Positions 63,739 through 64,000 of a stretch of 64,000 nt of DNA are shown in pieces. This DNA comes from JAMHWF01 sp048500255 (lineage in GTDB: Bacteria; Pseudomonadota; Gammaproteobacteria; Burkholderiales; Burkholderiaceae_C): the NCBI GenBank assembly GCA_048500255.1, contig JASNYH010000001.1, forward strand, positions 310,001 to 374,000. Reading direction: 5' to 3'. A program made the position numbers and the translations under genes. Below the pieces are notes generated by a model, which worked only from the letters and a program-made list of their open reading frames with translations, did not search any database and was not told where the DNA came from. Position 1 is the stretch's first letter, and each line of letters opens with the position of its first letter.

Positions 63739-64000
63739 ATGTTATTCGATTCGGCCCTGCGTCGAGACCTGTCGCGCAGCTTCGGCGCGACCCTCGTCGT
63801 CATCCTGACGATCGTGCTGACGATGATGCTGATCCGCGCGCTCGGCCAGGCCGCCGGCGGCGCCGTCGCGCCGCAGGACATCGTGCTGCTGCTGGGCTAC
63901 ACCGCGCTCGGCCACCTGCCGACGATGCTCAACCTGTCGCTGTTCATCGCCGTCGTCGCGACGCTCGGGCGCATGTACCGCGACAGCGAGATGGCCGTGT
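63739..64000 (+). CDS. lptF: LPS export permease LptF, 5' part (runs off window)
   Basis: Inner-membrane permease of the Lpt lipopolysaccharide bridge. 87 residues are visible (MLFDSALRRDLSRSFGATL...). TM1 (TLVVILTIVLTMMLIRAL) is preceded by the basic LRRDLSRSFGAT motif, and a second helix (LGHLPTMLNLSLFIAVVATLGRMYRDSEMAV) carries the LptF/G signature. Divergent from pepA as in E. coli and most Burkholderiales. The remainder lies beyond position 64000. Confidence 0.92.
   Translation, partial: MLFDSALRRDLSRSFGATLVVILTIVLTMMLIRALGQAAGGAVAPQDIVLLLGYTALGHLPTMLNLSLFIAVVATLGRMYRDSEMAV

Overview
The window is dense, very GC-rich proteobacterial chromosome. Gene content and order (rimP-nusA-infB-rbfA-truB-typA, dnaX-ybaB-recR, gloB-mltD, pepA-holC beside lptF, nfeD-stomatin) point to a betaproteobacterium of the Burkholderiales, close to the Rubrivivax/Leptothrix/Methylibium group. 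That placement is inferred from layout and protein style; no rRNA is present.

Layout. Positions 1-4.0 kb: RND multidrug efflux pair, with the permease cut by the window edge. 4.0-7.8 kb: rnhA and a methyltransferase on the minus strand, divergent from gloB-mltD. 7.8-10.6 kb: dnaX-ybaB-recR, with dnaX broken in its linker. 10.7-14.5 kb: a PurM-like protein, a TRIC-family channel, and a chemoreceptor paired with a bacteriohemerythrin. 14.7-15.8 kb: dusA. 15.7-25.8 kb: an integrative element inserted in the 5' end of dusA. 25.9-29.2 kb: wax-ester synthase/DGAT with two alpha/beta hydrolases. 29.2-32.1 kb: large hybrid sensor kinase. 32.2-40.7 kb: translation/transcription-factor operon with an attenuator-like leader. 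40.8-46.6 kb: fabI, glk, a basic amino-acid decarboxylase, nfeD-stomatin and tRNA-Ser. 46.6-57.7 kb: glycogen cluster (glgA-glgC divergent from glgP-glgB-glgX-malQ). 57.7-64 kb: a LivK-type binding protein, a secreted Ig-repeat SGNH hydrolase, holC-pepA and the start of lptF.

The most interesting region is the ~10 kb element at 15713-25777. Its ends lie inside dusA. The left end supplies dusA with a new N-terminus and a TATAAT box. The right end still carries the displaced original dusA start (25754-25840), so both junctions can be read directly. It encodes a tyrosine integrase, an AlpA-like HTH protein, an SF3-type helicase followed by an iteron-like repeat cluster, a Nu1-like HTH protein, several small unknown proteins, a complete tail tape-measure protein and a RadC/JAB protein. 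It has no large terminase, portal, capsid, tail tube or lysis gene. The layout resembles a phage-inducible chromosomal island (phage satellite), but one that brings its own tape measure.

Outside the element, the points worth a second look are a sigma-54-type promoter in front of the glycogen operon, the attenuator-like rimP leader, the dnaX frame break, head-to-head overlapping start codons at 5354-5357, and the symmetrical domain architecture of the SGNH hydrolase.
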